The notes beneath the pieces are model-generated. The model was not told the origin of the DNA. It saw only the letters and a program-made list of their open reading frames with translations, and searched no databases. Positions 23,176 to 35,672 of a DNA stretch of 64,000 nt are shown here, piece after piece. The position numbers and the translations under genes were made by a program. Source of the stretch: Siphonodentalium dalli (lineage: Eukaryota > Mollusca > Scaphopoda > Gadilida > Siphonodentaliidae); NCBI GenBank assembly GCA_032622095.1, contig CP136062.1, positions 131,521,282-131,585,281 of the forward strand, written 5' to 3'. The first letter of the stretch is position 1. The number at the start of each line of letters is the position of its first letter.

Positions 23176-23499
23176 TTTTTCACATAGCAAATATCAAATA
23201 TCAAATAATCTGAAATTTGTTGTACCGGTACCATGTATTATGTAGAATACTCAAATGTGATTATGTGACTAGATCATGTGACTATATATTATGAAAATGA
23301 ATGTTAATAAAAACTTTGGCACTCTGCCTATATATCCCTTGAAATGTGATTATGTTGACACATTTCTTGATTAATGACACTTATATGATAAATTCAAATA
23401 GTATCGTTATCTCATTATGCACTGTTCTATTCAAATATTGTTCAATAAATTATGATAATGCAGGATAATCAGCTATTTGGTTGCTCAATTGATAATTTT

Positions 23500-23722
23500 C
23501 TCAAATTTAGGGGGGGGTGGGTGTCCAAAACTGACCTGAAAAAACTTCCTGAAACGGAAAAAAAAGGGTGGGTGTCCAAAATTGCCTGGAAAAAAAGGCC
23601 GGAAACGGAAGAAATTGGGTGGGTGGGTCCCCCGAGGCCGGAAAAAATAAAAATCATCATACGTGCCTGGAATTTTTTTCCGACCCCCCCCCCCCCCTGC
23701 TGGCATTGCCTTTTTTTTGCAG

Positions 23723-23757
<35 letters not shown>

Positions 23758-23790
23758 CCTGCACCATTATTTAATATTGAGGACATTTGA
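23500..23790. repeat. G/C homopolymer tracts
   Basis: GGGTGGGTGTCCAAA repeats are followed by C-runs, the longest about 33 C at 23724-23756, after AAATTTTTTTCCGACC. Long frames on both strands here are proline or glycine runs, not genes. Confidence 0.8.
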
Positions 23791-24354
23791 CACAGGATAG
23801 CTGGCTGTAAGATAATATGATGTCCAAAGCTTCATAAATTAGATCAAGGTGATGAATATTTGCATCAAAATTGGGGGGGGTGGTGACACCCCAATCTCCC
23901 TGTCAACACGTCCCTGCCAACATTTTAAAAAAGTATTAGTAAAATGGTGCAGTTAGGTGGTGGCTTTGTGCATTTTACATACCTCATATAAATTGCCCTA
24001 ATCCCAGGTACTACTTGACGAGGGTGTGACCCTCTCCCTATATAATACTACTTCGGCCATTAAAATAATATATCTGTGTTCTCACTTCTCAGGCAATTAG
24101 ATTTCAATATTTAGATCAGAAAGACTGTTAATTGTTATTTTTCCTCAAAATCTGGAAAACAAACTCCAAAAATAGTTTTTTCTTTTTTCAATCCAATATT
24201 TTTAACAGAAAATATTTTTTGAAATGTTTGACGAAGATTTTTAAAAGAGAATTTCACTGACGAGGGAGGCGCCTGAGAACACAGTATTTTTTTACTTGGC
24301 CTTATTTTATAACTATTTTCTCTGATAAATAAGATTAAATTATAAATTTAATGT

Positions 24355-24440
24355 TAATTGCGCTTAAGTGCAAATAAATAAATTGCACTTAAGCTCAAAT
24401 AAAGGGATTGTGCTTAAGTGCAATTCAAAACTTTTAAATT
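24355..24440. repeat. CTTAAG palindrome cluster (small)
   Basis: Contains TTGCGCTTAAGTGCAA, TTGCACTTAAGCTCAA and GTGCTTAAGTGCAAT in a row, members of the palindrome family dense at 30-35 kb. Like the pair at 21760-21830 it ends in AAATTATC(T/G)CTCCT. Confidence 0.65.
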
Positions 24441-24639
24441 ATCGCTCCTTCTGCCAGGTAGATACATAGAAATTATATTTTTAGTCGATAATAAGATGTA
24501 TGTGAGTTCTTGAGGAAAAACATTAAAGTGGAAAAGTAGCATTCAGAATATCTGGGAAATGTTCATCTATTGGCTCTATCAGATTCCAAAATGCTAAGAA
24601 AATTGTCCAGTTTTTTTGGTTACTTTAGTTATTCCTTCC

Positions 24640-26340
24640 GCATGCAGGGCAGGGGAGGGTTGCGAAAAAATTCCAGGTTACAAAGTCCGTGTGGTTGGGT
24701 GAATCTGAGCTCCGATCACAGATTTTTCCAATGCCATGTAATTGTTTTTCCAAATTAAAAAAAAAATTATGACAAATAAACTTATTTATAAATGTTCAGG
24801 ATTATAAACTGGACCATAATACAGCATTAATCAAGTGAAAAGGTGGCTACTAGTTTAAATATTTATTAAATATTTGTTCTATCTTAAAACAATATCATGG
24901 GTGGGTCCCACTTACAAGCCTGAATTTAGTGTGCCTGTCGTTTGCAGAATGAGATCCCCAGAGGGTGAATTTAGTGATGCTAGCCCGCTATGTGGCTAGC
25001 ATCGCTAAATTCACCCTCTGGGGACCTCATTCTGCTTAGGCCTCATCTTCTTTGGAAAGTCTCTTTATTATCTAATTTCTGTAGAAACATTTTCGCACAG
25101 ATTTTATTTCTTTTTTAGTTAAATTTCTCTATATCCCAAACGATACATTGCTTATTAAAGTGAGGTTCCCAATGGGTGTACATCACAATATGCACCATTT
25201 GTCTATGTCTACATGTTTGTCTCCCATAGCAGATGAAGCCATGTAGAATGAAGTCCCCAGAGGGTAAATTTTGTGATGCTAGCCCGCTATGCAGAATATC
25301 GTCACTAAATTCACCCTATGGGACCTCATTCTGCATATGACAGGCACATTAAACTCAGACTTGCATGCCCACTTATGAGGAAAGAATTGCACTGAAAAAA
25401 GCAATTCAATCAGTTCTCACAGGTTTTCGTTGTTATGCTTTACCTTCAATTTAATACCCATGTGATGCCAAATTCAGTTCAATTAATTCTTCCGGTTCTT
25501 TAAATGGTATGGATATTGAAAGATATACAAAATAATTTTATTACTGTATGATGTTCATCCTTGGTTAGATGGGACCTAACAATATAATGAAAAGCTGAGT
25601 ATTTGAACATATTGATTTCGGGATTATAATTTCTGCCACAATGGCTTAAAAGTAACACACCACACTGTCCCCTCCAAACCTACACTGCCCTTATAATATG
25701 TACCATCCCTATTAGTATATACGTGTTTGCTTTATATTGTGGTAGTATAAATGAGTCCCATGTTTACTATCATGAAGTAAAGCATGTATATCGGTATAGA
25801 ACATAAAGTGCAGTTGGGAGAGGGGTGTGGCAGATCAGCGAGTACATTACAAGCCCCTGTGTTTCTGCCTTTTGCAAAGAATACATGAATTTTGTTCAAT
25901 TAAATGTATTGTTCAATGAAATGTTATTGGTTAAAGTGATGTGAAACACTCCGGTAGGGTGATCAGCTATAAATAGAGAATAATCTTTCTAAAAGTAGCT
26001 ATTTTTACAAATATTATATCCAAATTGATAACACACATCGTCATTCTTACATATTAATTAAATACAGTGGCTCTCGATGATTAAATTGTTTTCGTTAGGT
26101 TATCGCCGATAGTTACATCCAGAATCGAGATGTAAATATTTACAATTCAGCGTAGTTCTGACCATGTTTTCTATGGAGTGGTACAGTCGATTTGCTTTAG
26201 ATATTCGGCGAAGTTAGTAGAATGCTACATATTCATCCTATTGGCATATATAGTGCCTGAATACTAACTCATCAGTTTCTCATACCCGAACAAGTCCATA
26301 ATATGTCTTTAATGAAACAGATTACAGATGGAAAATTACA
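24640..26340 (+). repeat. Segmental duplication, copy S1
   Basis: The first part (24640-25870) resembles 29250-30070 and the second (25935-26310) resembles 35307-35672, in the same order and orientation. Shared phrases include ATAATGAAAAGCTGAGTA, ATTTCTGCCACA, GTTTTCTATGGAGTGGTAC and TTAGTAGAATG. Copy S1 holds an inserted MITE (24915-25367) that the partner lacks. Confidence 0.7.
24915..25367. mobile_element. hAT-type foldback MITE with visible empty site
   Basis: CCCACTTA at 24907-24914 and 25368-25375 flanks the element (8-bp TSD). TIRs are CAAGCCTGAATTTAGTGTGC at the left and the inverse of CAAGTCTGAGTTTAATGTGC at the right, with four extra bases CATG at the right edge. Inside are two hairpins of the form GAATGAGGTCCCCAGAGGGT ... 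GATGCTAGC. The paralogous segment near 29490 reads straight through this point. Confidence 0.8.
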
Positions 26341-27107
26341 TAATTAAAACGGACTGGGCGACCATATTGGTCATCTAGCTTGGGCTATAGTCACCATGCG
26401 AGAGAATAACCTGCTGTGCATATAATGATGCTAGTAACCAATGGGTACGGATGCTAAATCTTATTTGACAAGTTTAATTAACAAGTGTTTTACATGATTG
26501 ACATTCCATCGTATTGTTATTTAAAACATTTCACACCAAATGTCTGGTCCTTATTCTGCTAATTTCAGTTTTTCATCAAACTTTTGTGAGTGGGTCCCCA
26601 ATTCCCCATGGGGAAAAAAACTTGCATTGAGGCCACTTGGAGGGGTGGGAACATATCCGAGAATATAGCCTTATACCCACCCCCCTGCCACATGCACTTT
26701 TTTCTGCGGCAGCGGCCATCACGTTAAATGGTAATGTTTTTGGAAATTTAGCCAGGTGTGTATCCCTTCTCCCAAAGTGTGCTTACACAATATGATAACT
26801 TTAATATCCATCATCATTACGGTAATTAGAAATGTCCATAACCTAGCTCTGATTAAGTGGTCATGTTAATAAGCTGTGAGGATGGCAATTCTTGCTGAAT
26901 TCCTTTGATGCAGCTTGTAGGGAAAAATGATGCTGTTAAGAAAAAGTATTGTTATTTTTTTAAGTTGTCATTTTCGGAATGTTTGCTAATCCAAGAGATT
27001 TGAGAAAAACCCAGTGTTTATATGAAAAATTCGAGAACATATATATATATTAAAATAATAATTATTTTGCTGCATGGTGTTAGTAAAATGACAGCGATAT
27101 CCATCGT
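26341..27107. other. No recognisable feature
   Basis: AT-rich sequence without a supported gene or repeat. Confidence 0.45.
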
Positions 27108-27117
27108 TTATAATGAC

Positions 27118-27430
27118 AGGGTGTTCCAGTGGTTAGAGTGCTTGACTCATAGTATGGTGGGGTTATTATTTCACGCGTTCGAATCCTGCTCTCTGGCATT
27201 GAACATCAAATGTTGTATTGGTTGTCTTTGGCAAGCGATAAAATACACAGATGTCGATGATAACTCACCAGTTAACCAAGTACCCAGTTGGGAGTCGATA
27301 GATATTGTCAGTATGCTAATGCTGATGCAATCATTAGCTGTTTGGATGGCTAAGCTCTAAGCGTGGTTGGGTGTAGTCAATGCCCTGTGGCAGGGGTAAT
27401 AACCACGTAAAGCGCATTGAAACTATACTT
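27118..27430 (+). mobile_element. tRNA-derived SINE
   Basis: A box A-like CAGTGGTTAGAGTGCTTG and a box B-like GCGTTCGAATCCTGC give a tRNA-like head at 27118-27199. A body follows with GGTTGTCTTTGGCAAGCG and then an end phrase GTAAAGCGCATTGAAAC, a typical SINE tail core. A 112-codon frame runs across it but only reflects the repeat. Confidence 0.6.
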
Positions 27431-29249
27431 TACTGTGAAATGCATCTATTATGATCAGGTTGTAACAATTAACCAATGCAGCCATAATATAATATTTGAG
27501 ATTAACGGTATATGTTTTTTAATGTTTTACACACACAACAGCTCTTCTTTGATACGTTTAGATTAGCCAAACGTCGAGTAAATAAAAACTTTATATAAAC
27601 TAACCACAGTTAAAGTCTTGCCCTACCGTCATCTTAGCAAATTAACTGGACCACTTAACCAGGGGTTGTGTGAGATTGAATTTTATAAAATATTCTCATT
27701 CGGCTCAGTAACATTTGAAACAATTGGGGCTATATGCATATATGTACTAGCCTTAATATTGCTGAGTTTAACTTTTAGTCAAATTGGACATATGAATCCC
27801 AAGTATCAGTCAACATGGGGTACCCAGTGAATCTTGCCCATGGGTACCTCTTACATTATCACCTAAATTGCCCCATGCACGCCAATGCCTGGTAACATAC
27901 ATGTATTTGTTGGTGTTGAGATCCTATTCACCACGAGACCAATATATCAATCACCCTTGCACCCCCCATATGATCACTCCCAGCCCCAGACCTGAATTTT
28001 GTTTACCTTAATTAACATCTAATGGCTACCCATTCGAATTTCATCATACAATAATAGAAGTTTGGAGAATTGTCCTACCTACATGAAGTTTATCTTCCCT
28101 ACCACTGGCCATTAGATGTTAAGGGAGAAAATAGTCAGTAAACTTGGTACAAAAAATCCAATGCCTCTGCTGAAAATCAGGCTTCCTTGTTACCAACTGA
28201 CCAATGACAATTTTTTTATGAGTCATATTAAATGATAAAATGAGAGTATCTGGTTTCTACATGTTAAGGTAAGAAAAATCAGACAAGGGTGTGATCAGGG
28301 TGGGCGGGGGTGTAACCAATGTTTTCCTCACAGGGATGTGAAGGGTGAGAAACTGTTACACTGGTTTGTTGGCTGGTAATATATCACAATATTGAGATAT
28401 CATATCATAGTTCATCAACGGTCTGTCAGAATCACCAATTAGCTTAATACTGCAGGTGCCATTGTTTAGTCAGTGAATGTGGTCTGAAGTCAACTAATCT
28501 CTTGATGACCCAGAGGCTAATCCATGTCTGTGCTGACTGTAATCAAAACACCATGTAATATTGGACTCAATTGAAATATCAGATATCTGGACTGAAACAG
28601 TTAGGATGTTTTAAGGATGGCAAGATGTAATACTATTGGTGTTCCAAGAATGGTGGGTCCTAAAATAGTAGAACAAAATTTCAACTTTTTATCAATATTT
28701 TTATTCCTTACCCCACTGGACCAGGCTAAATTAAATTGAATGAATGCAAACCCTATTCATTGTGAAAATATCTAAATTCATCCAAAAATGTTTCTGTTGC
28801 GTTTTATATATATATGTTTGTTGTTGTTTTTAACTTGTTTGATATGCTGTGTGAGTCACGGAGTTCACTTTAAGAGGAATTTCTAAAACGAGTTCTAAAC
28901 TAGGCCCTGCCATACATGTTTACCAGTTACAAGTGCAGTAATGGCATTTTATTGTAATTTTTAGGCATTACAATTTACCAAATTAAATCAAATATTAACC
29001 AATCTCAACCAAATATTAACGGATTTAGATTATTTTTTAGTATATTTTGAAAATGCCTATCCCCATTTTTTTTCTGGAGACTGGTGTCCCCAACTTTGCC
29101 CAACTAGGCGGGTGATTAAAAGCATGTTCTCATGCAGGTAACTCCCTCATCAAACATTTGTTCATATATATAGTTGTATATTTCATGGGCAAATAAAAAC
29201 CTCCCTACCCCATCAAATTTTTCATATATTATTGACTGAGAACACAGAG
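27431..29249. other. No gene; one short hairpin
   Basis: TTAACATCTAATGGCTAC near 28012 is mirrored by GGCCATTAGATGTTAAGG near 28110, a hairpin of about 120 bp. Otherwise nothing is supported. Confidence 0.4.
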
Positions 29250-30070
29250 TGCAGGCAGGAAAAAACACCAGGATACAAGGACCAGGTGGGTGGGTTTTTA
29301 TGAATGCCAATAGCAGATTTTTGATTGCCATGTAACTGTTTCTCCAAATCCATGTTTAAAGATAAATTATGACTACTAAAATGATTTTAAATGTACAGAC
29401 TTATAAACTGGACAAATATGAAGCATTAATCTAGTGAAGGGGGCTCTAATTTCAATATTTACCCAATAATTGTTCTTTTATAACACAATATCATGGGGTG
29501 GGTTCCGCTTCTTACGAGAAAAAATAAAAGATTCCATCAATTCTCATTGATGTATTTTACATTAAATTATAGCTGCAATGCCGATATCAGCTCATTATAT
29601 TCTTCTGTTAAATTAAATGGTATGATAAAACAGATTTCCTGAACATGTATTATTGTAGGATGTTCATCATTGGATAGATGGGACATTGAATACCTACCGA
29701 TATAATGAAAAGCTGAGTAATTGAACATAACATGATAATTATTTCAAAACAAGTATTCATCTTTGAGATGACAACATTTTAATTCGGTATTACTATTTCT
29801 GCCACATGGGCTTGTAATTCACACCATTGCCCACCCCCTTTCCAAACCCGCACTGCCCTTATGCATCGTCCCTATAGGATATATTTGTGCCTGCTCTATA
29901 CATAATGTATTATACATGTACCTCATCATACTCATGTATACGACGCAAAGCAGGAACATATATAATAGTAGGTACGGTGCATACCATCTATGGGTGGGGG
30001 TAAATATGCTATACATGTATGGCGTACTAAGGGTAGTGTGGTTGGGGGTTGTGGCTGAGCAGCGACACAA
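29250..30070 (+). repeat. Segmental duplication, copy S2 part a
   Basis: Matches 24640-25870, with the MITE missing. The empty target reads GGGTGGGTTCCGCTTCTTAC at about 29497. Confidence 0.65.
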
Positions 30071-30119
30071 CATGAGAGAATATGCAGTTGTACATGCACA
30101 TCTTTGTCGCATATTTGAT

Positions 30120-30950
30120 GTGGGTAACCTATGGGTATATGGGAAGCCAAATTGACATCTAATAAATAATTGAGCTTAAGCGCAATAAGGAATCCCTTAT
30201 TGTGCTTAAGCGCAATAAGGGAAGATCTGATTGTGCTTATTAAAGCGCAATAAGGAAATTCCTTATTGCGCTTAAGCACAATAAGTAATATCTTATTGCA
30301 CTTAAGTATTCTTATTGCGCTTAAGCACAATAAGAGCTAATTACACTTAAGCGCAATAAGGAATATTCCTTATTGTGCTTAAGCGCAATTAGCCACATTA
30401 CATAAACTCCCTATAATTCAAATAGTGTAGTCCATGGTACAATGGGTGGAGCAAATATAGGATAATTCTAATATTTGCAGAGGGGTGATCACAATAAGGA
30501 ATGTTTTATTGCGCTTAAAAATCCCTTATTGCACTTAAGCGCAATAAGGGAAGATCTAATTGCGCTTAAGCGCAATAATAATATTCCTTATTGTGCTTAA
30601 GTGCAATAAGAGATTCCTTATTGCGCTTAGGCAAAAAAAAAATACCTGTGTTTAGGGTTTCCCTACCTACCCTAGAAAAAGGTGCCTACCCCTGCCTACC
30701 CAAAACTTTTTATTGGACTAGACACAGATAACTTCTTCTTTTTTCAATGGGAAGGGCATCGAACGTACCTTACCCATTTTCAAACCTCTCCTATAATTTT
30801 TTTTGAAGTTTTATTGGTCTAGTGCTCTGACTAATTCAAGTGCAATTAGATCTTCCCGTATATGGCTTCCCATATACCCATAGGGATTCCTTATTGCGCT
30901 TAAGCTCAATTATTTATTAAATGTCAATTTGGCATCCCATATGGGTATGG
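30120..30950. repeat. CTTAAG palindrome cluster with inverted ends
   Basis: Many tandem palindromes of the type CCTTATTGCGCTTAAGCGCA plus ATAAGG are bracketed by CTATGGGTATATGGGAAGCC with AAATTGACATCTAATAAATA on the left and the inverse near 30862-30945. A TAGGCC-family terminus (TTAGGCAAAAAAAAAATACC) interrupts it at 30628. Confidence 0.75.
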
Positions 30951-31529
30951 ATGCTTGGGATGCCAAATTATTTATTAAATGTCAATATGGCTTCCCATAG
31001 GATGCTGAACTGTATTGACAAATTTAGTTAATAATTGTTTTGTGATTTTCTGGTGCTTACCTGATTAGCATTTCATACCGATCTAAGGTGACTTGGCTAA
31101 ACAATTTGGATTATTCATTTCATCCTGCATGATTACACACTGTTAACCAAGAAAAAACCACGCAACCCACATGCAGGGAAGGTGACTCTCAAGATATTAT
31201 ACACTGGTATGTCTCTCCAGCAATCACTTCACACACCTGGAATGGTTGCTAATTAGGCCATTCATGAATCAGAATGATATCTATTGTGTAGACACACTGC
31301 AGAAAAGTCCTAATCCCTTAATCCCTTAATGGGTTTGAGATAATGAAGCTGCAGTGATACACAGCTAGGTTTTGGAATAAGTTCTATAAGGTCTGCAGAA
31401 GTTCATTTTAAGTGTGAGGGTTTAATTATATTTTGTAGTAAAGGTCAGAGTACCCATATATTACATAAACCCATTATATACTATTCAGTGTTAAAACTAT
31501 TTTGTAAAATATGAAGGGGGTATTATTTA

Positions 31530-31885
31530 TACATAGCTTATGTTGGATATACATAGACAAAATGAATTTATCTTTGGAGACACCCATGCGATTTGACTCC
31601 TGCACTATATCTCTATGTTTACATGGCCAGATTTAAAATTTAAAAGTTAATATAATATAAAGAGCATTTGTCTATAATATGAAGAGAGTTTCTTCTCTCA
31701 TTGCCTTGTCCATGCGATTTCACACCTATTCAATGTTCAAAATGAGCCATGCCTGTTAAAACTATTTTGAAAAAGATGGAGGGGGGATTTATACATAGCT
31801 TATGTTGGATATACATAGACAAAATGAATTTATCTTTGGAGACACCCATGCGATTTGACTCCTGCACTATATCTCTGTATCGACA
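31530..31885 (+). repeat. Direct duplication, about 260 bp apart
   Basis: ACATAGCTTATGTTGGATAT through GCGATTTGACTCCTGCAC occurs at 31530-31610 and again at 31792-31872, nearly identical. Confidence 0.7.
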
Positions 31886-32290
31886 TAAATCGATTTGAAT
31901 GCGAAATCATGTGTTAGTAAATTTTGGGGCTCAGCTGTTCTTTGTGTTTTCTAAGCTGTTAAAAATTCTATGGAAGCAAAATGGTCAACTCGGGACGGGT
32001 CAACCGATTGAGCCCAAACTTGCTACCTATGGGTACATTTGTCCCGAAAGTGTCACGGACGGGTCAAATCGTGACCCCGATGTGACATTGACCTTCAAAC
32101 TGGTCAATTCAAGGTCAAATTGGGTAAAACTGGCGGATTTCTGTACTTTTGTCTGGGGAGTGTTTTGGACGGGTCAAATCATGACCACAAGAGCGTGTGT
32201 CTATGATATAAAGAGCGTTTATACACTTATTGCCTTGATTATCTCCGGTCATTTTTCTCCTTTTGAGAAGAAACGAGATTCCATTTTCCC
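31886..32290. other. No recognisable gene
   Basis: A 143-codon frame (31899-32330) crosses GGTCAA/TGACC-rich sequence and runs into the satellite. Its residues resemble no family I know, so it is not called. Confidence 0.4.
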
Positions 32291-33475
32291 ACACAACAAA
32301 AACATCCTGGGGACTTTAAATCATTTGTAACACGTGTAACACCCATCTACGAGCGGTCTCTTTGGTATCTCAGAAATAATGTAACACTTGTAACGCTTTG
32401 TAACGTGTAGCTACACTGAGACGGTAGAAATAAAATAGGCTGCGGGTTTCTACTGGGACTTTAAATTTTTTGTAACACCCATCTACGAGCAGTCTCTCTG
32501 GTATCTCAGAAATAATGTAACACTTATAACGCTTTGTAACATTTCGCTACACTGAGACGGTAGAAATAAAATAGGCTGCGGTTTTCTACTGGGACTTTTA
32601 ATCATTTGTAACATTTGTAACACGCATCTACGAGCGGTCTCTCTGGTATCTCAGAAAATATTGTAACACTTGTAACGCTTTCTAACATGTCGCTACCCTA
32701 GACGGTAGGAATAACATATGCTGCGGTTTTCTACTGGGACTTTAAATCATTTGTAACATTTGTAACACCCGTCTACGAGCGTTCTCTCTGGTATCTCAGA
32801 AATAATGTAACACTTGAAACATATTGTAACATGTCGCTACACTGAACACGGTAGAAAAAAATAGGCTGCGGTTTTCTACTGGGACTTGAAATCATTTGTA
32901 ACATTTGTAACACTTGTAACACCCGTCTACGAGCGGTCTCTCTGGTATCTCAGAAATAATGTAACACTTGTAACACATTGTAACATGTCGCTACACTGAA
33001 CACGGTAGAAAAAAATAGGCTGCGGTTTTTCTACTGGGACTTTAAATCATTTGTAACATTTGTAACACTTGTAACACCCGTCTACGAGCGGTCTCTCTGG
33101 TATCTCAGAAATAATGTAACACTTGTAACACATTGTAACATGTCGCTACACTGAACACGGTAGAAAAAAATAGGCTGCGGTTTTCTACTGGGACTTTAAA
33201 TCATTTGTAACACTTGTAACACTTGTAACACTGTTACAAAATGCCTAGTGGAGGAAAAATGTACCGGATTCATGCAATAGCGGTCTCTCTGGTATCTCAG
33301 AAATAATGTAACACTTGTAACACATTGTAACATGTCGCTACACTGAACACGGTAGAAAAAAATAGGCTGCGGTTTTCTACTGGGACTTTAAATCATTTGT
33401 AACACTTGTAACACTTGTAACACTTGTAACACTGTTACAAAATGCCTAGTGGAGGAAAAATGTACCGGATTCAGA
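32290..33475 (-). repeat. 154-bp satellite array (reverse)
   Basis: The same unit as at 19.6-21.1 kb but inverted: CATTTGTAACACTTGTAAC, CTACGAGCGGTCTCTCTGG, GGCTGCGGTTTTCTACTGG. About seven to eight units of variable length. The array ends twice (33240 and 33440) with GCCTAGTGGAGGAAAAATGT then ACCGGATTCA, the inverse of the sequence that starts the forward array. Confidence 0.9.
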
Positions 33476-35162
33476 AGTGCAATAAGGAAATATCTAATTC
33501 AGTAATTGCATTTAACTTTAAGTTTAAGCGCAATAAGGAATATCTTTAACTTAGTTTAAGCGCAATAAGGAAAATCTTATTGCGCAATACGGAATATTCT
33601 TTGCGCTTAAGCACAATAAGGAATATTCTTATTGCACTTAAGCTCAATAAGACTCCATTAAGACAGGTCGGTGACATGCAGTTGCCAAATGAGCTAAATA
33701 GCTCATTTGAGCTCACATTATAGACACATAGCTAAATCGAGCTAAATTTTTAATGTGATTTAAGTCCATTTCCTCAGTTCAACAAATGCATCAAATTATC
33801 GCATTGCGAATTTACATTCATTAGTTAGACCCCATGTCAAGCTTCTCAGAAACTCCTTCCGTAAAAGTAATTAAAACAGCAGTGGCGTGATCAAAGGCAA
33901 TTTGATTAACACTTTTAGGAGAATGATTAAACTTCTTTTTGAACATACGAATTGTGTTTATAAAACTGCCGCTTCTGCATATTAATTTACCTGGAATATA
34001 TTTCTGAAGGTTACAATGTCTTGTCCGACTGGATAAACCACGGGCATCGATTTACAATATATCGTTTGCCGAATGTACACTGATCTGCCATTAAGAGAAG
34101 AAAAAATACGGAAGCGCGAGTGGTCAGTACATTCATATTTTACACATCGTTTACTGTGTCTTCTATTGTGTCGATGTGGTAAAAGCGTGTGGCTTTTCGT
34201 ATCTTCCAACCAGTGAAATTCAATTAAAATCATGCTTATAAACACAGACGGAGCCTGTTTTGAGCAGCCAATCAGAACGATTGTTTCATTTTATCTTAGG
34301 ATAAGCTTAGACGATTTGCCGACTGAAAAGTCAATTTAAAACTATTTTCTCTCACGAATTTTAATGAAAACATATGGATAAATCCTTAAGCAAATATCAC
34401 GTAAAAGATATCAAGACTGTTGTGAGTAGATGAGCACACGATGTATTTGTGAAGCTCAATACTAGGTTGGTCCAGTAGAAATAAATTCGCAATGCGATAA
34501 TTTGATGCACGCGTTGAACTGAGGAAATGGACTTAAATGATAAATCACATTAAAAATTTAGCTCGATTTAGCTATGTGAGCTCAAATGAGCTATTTAGCT
34601 CATTTGGCACCTGTGCCCGACCAGTAAGAACTAATAGTATAAGTAGTGCAATTAAAAATCTTCCTTATTGCACTCAAGCGCAATTTTAGCCACATTACAT
34701 ATAAACTCCCTGTAATTCAAAATGTTGTAATCCATAATGCGATGGGTGGAGTTTATTGGTGAGGTGACCTGGTGACTGTCCACATGTAGCCCTATTCGGA
34801 TTCTATTTGCAGAGGGCTGATCTCATGAGGGAGATATTATGCTTAAGGGCAATAAGGAATATCTTATTGTGCTTAAGCGCAATAAGGAGTCCATAATTGC
34901 GCTTAAGCGCAATAAGGGAAAATCTAATTGAGCTTAAGCTGAATAAGAGAAGATCATATTGCGCTTAAACGCTAAAGCACAATAAGGAATATCTAATTGC
35001 ACTTAAGCGCAATAAGGAATATCTTATTGCGCTTAAGTGCAATAAGGATTCTCTAATTGCGCTTAAGCGCAATAGGAAATATTCTTATTGCACTTAAGCG
35101 CAATTAGAGATTCCTTATTCCGCTTAAGCTCAATTATTTATTAAATGTAAATTTTGCTTCCC
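33476..35162. repeat. CTTAAG palindrome cluster (right)
   Basis: Tandem CTTAAG-centred palindromes occupy 33476-33655 and 34640-35150, ending with CTTAAGCTCAATTATTTATT, AAATGTAAATTTTGCTTCCC. A 961-bp foldback is inserted in the middle. Confidence 0.75.
33664..34624. mobile_element. 960-bp foldback element, copy 1 (5-bp TSD)
   Basis: TAAGA flanks both sides (33659-33663, 34625-34629). Termini CAGGTCGG and CCGACCAG are followed inward by GCCAAATGAGCTAAATAGCT then CATTTGAGCTCAC and their inverse. Arms of about 150 bp include TTTCCTCAGTTCAAC. Same size and structure as the copy at 41744. No transposase; superfamily not assigned. Confidence 0.8.
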
Positions 35163-35306
35163 TTACAATCTGTCTCTATCAGTTCACATGTCATGTCAGT
35201 TGACAGTGGGAAAATAGTAAAAACGAACCATAAAGAGTGATAAAATGCAGAAAAATTATTTTGTATTATTTTCGTCAACATTTGGTTTGTAACTGGAATA
35301 TATTAA

Positions 35307-35672
35307 AGTGATGTGAAACACTCATGTATGGTGATCAAATAGAAATTGAGAATAATCTTGTTCAAAGTATTAATTTTTACAAATAGTATATCCAAATGAC
35401 AATACACATCGTCATTCTTACATATGAATTAAATACAGTGACTCTCGATGGCGAAATCGTTTAGTTTATCGCCGATAGATGCGTCCCGAATCGAGTAGTA
35501 AATATTTACAATTGAGCGTAGTTCTGACAATGTTTTCTATGGAGTGGTACTGTCGATTTGCTTCAAATTTTCGGTGATGTTAGTAGAATGTTACATTCCT
35601 CCGGTTGTCATAGCGCCTGAATACTAACTTATCAGTTTCACGCACCCGAACAAATACATAATATGTCTTTAA
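35307..35672 (+). repeat. Segmental duplication, copy S2 part b
   Basis: Matches 25935-26310 in the same orientation, starting TTAAAGTGATGTGAAACACTC and ending near CATAATATGTCTTTAA. Confidence 0.7.

Noticed and set aside
23452-23790. Long overlapping frames on both strands
   Set aside because: They are proline and glycine runs translated from C/G homopolymers.
27022-27360. 112-codon frame
   Set aside because: It coincides with the tRNA-derived SINE.
31899-32330. 143-codon frame
   Set aside because: Composition resembles the surrounding noncoding repeats, it runs into the satellite, and no family resemblance was seen.
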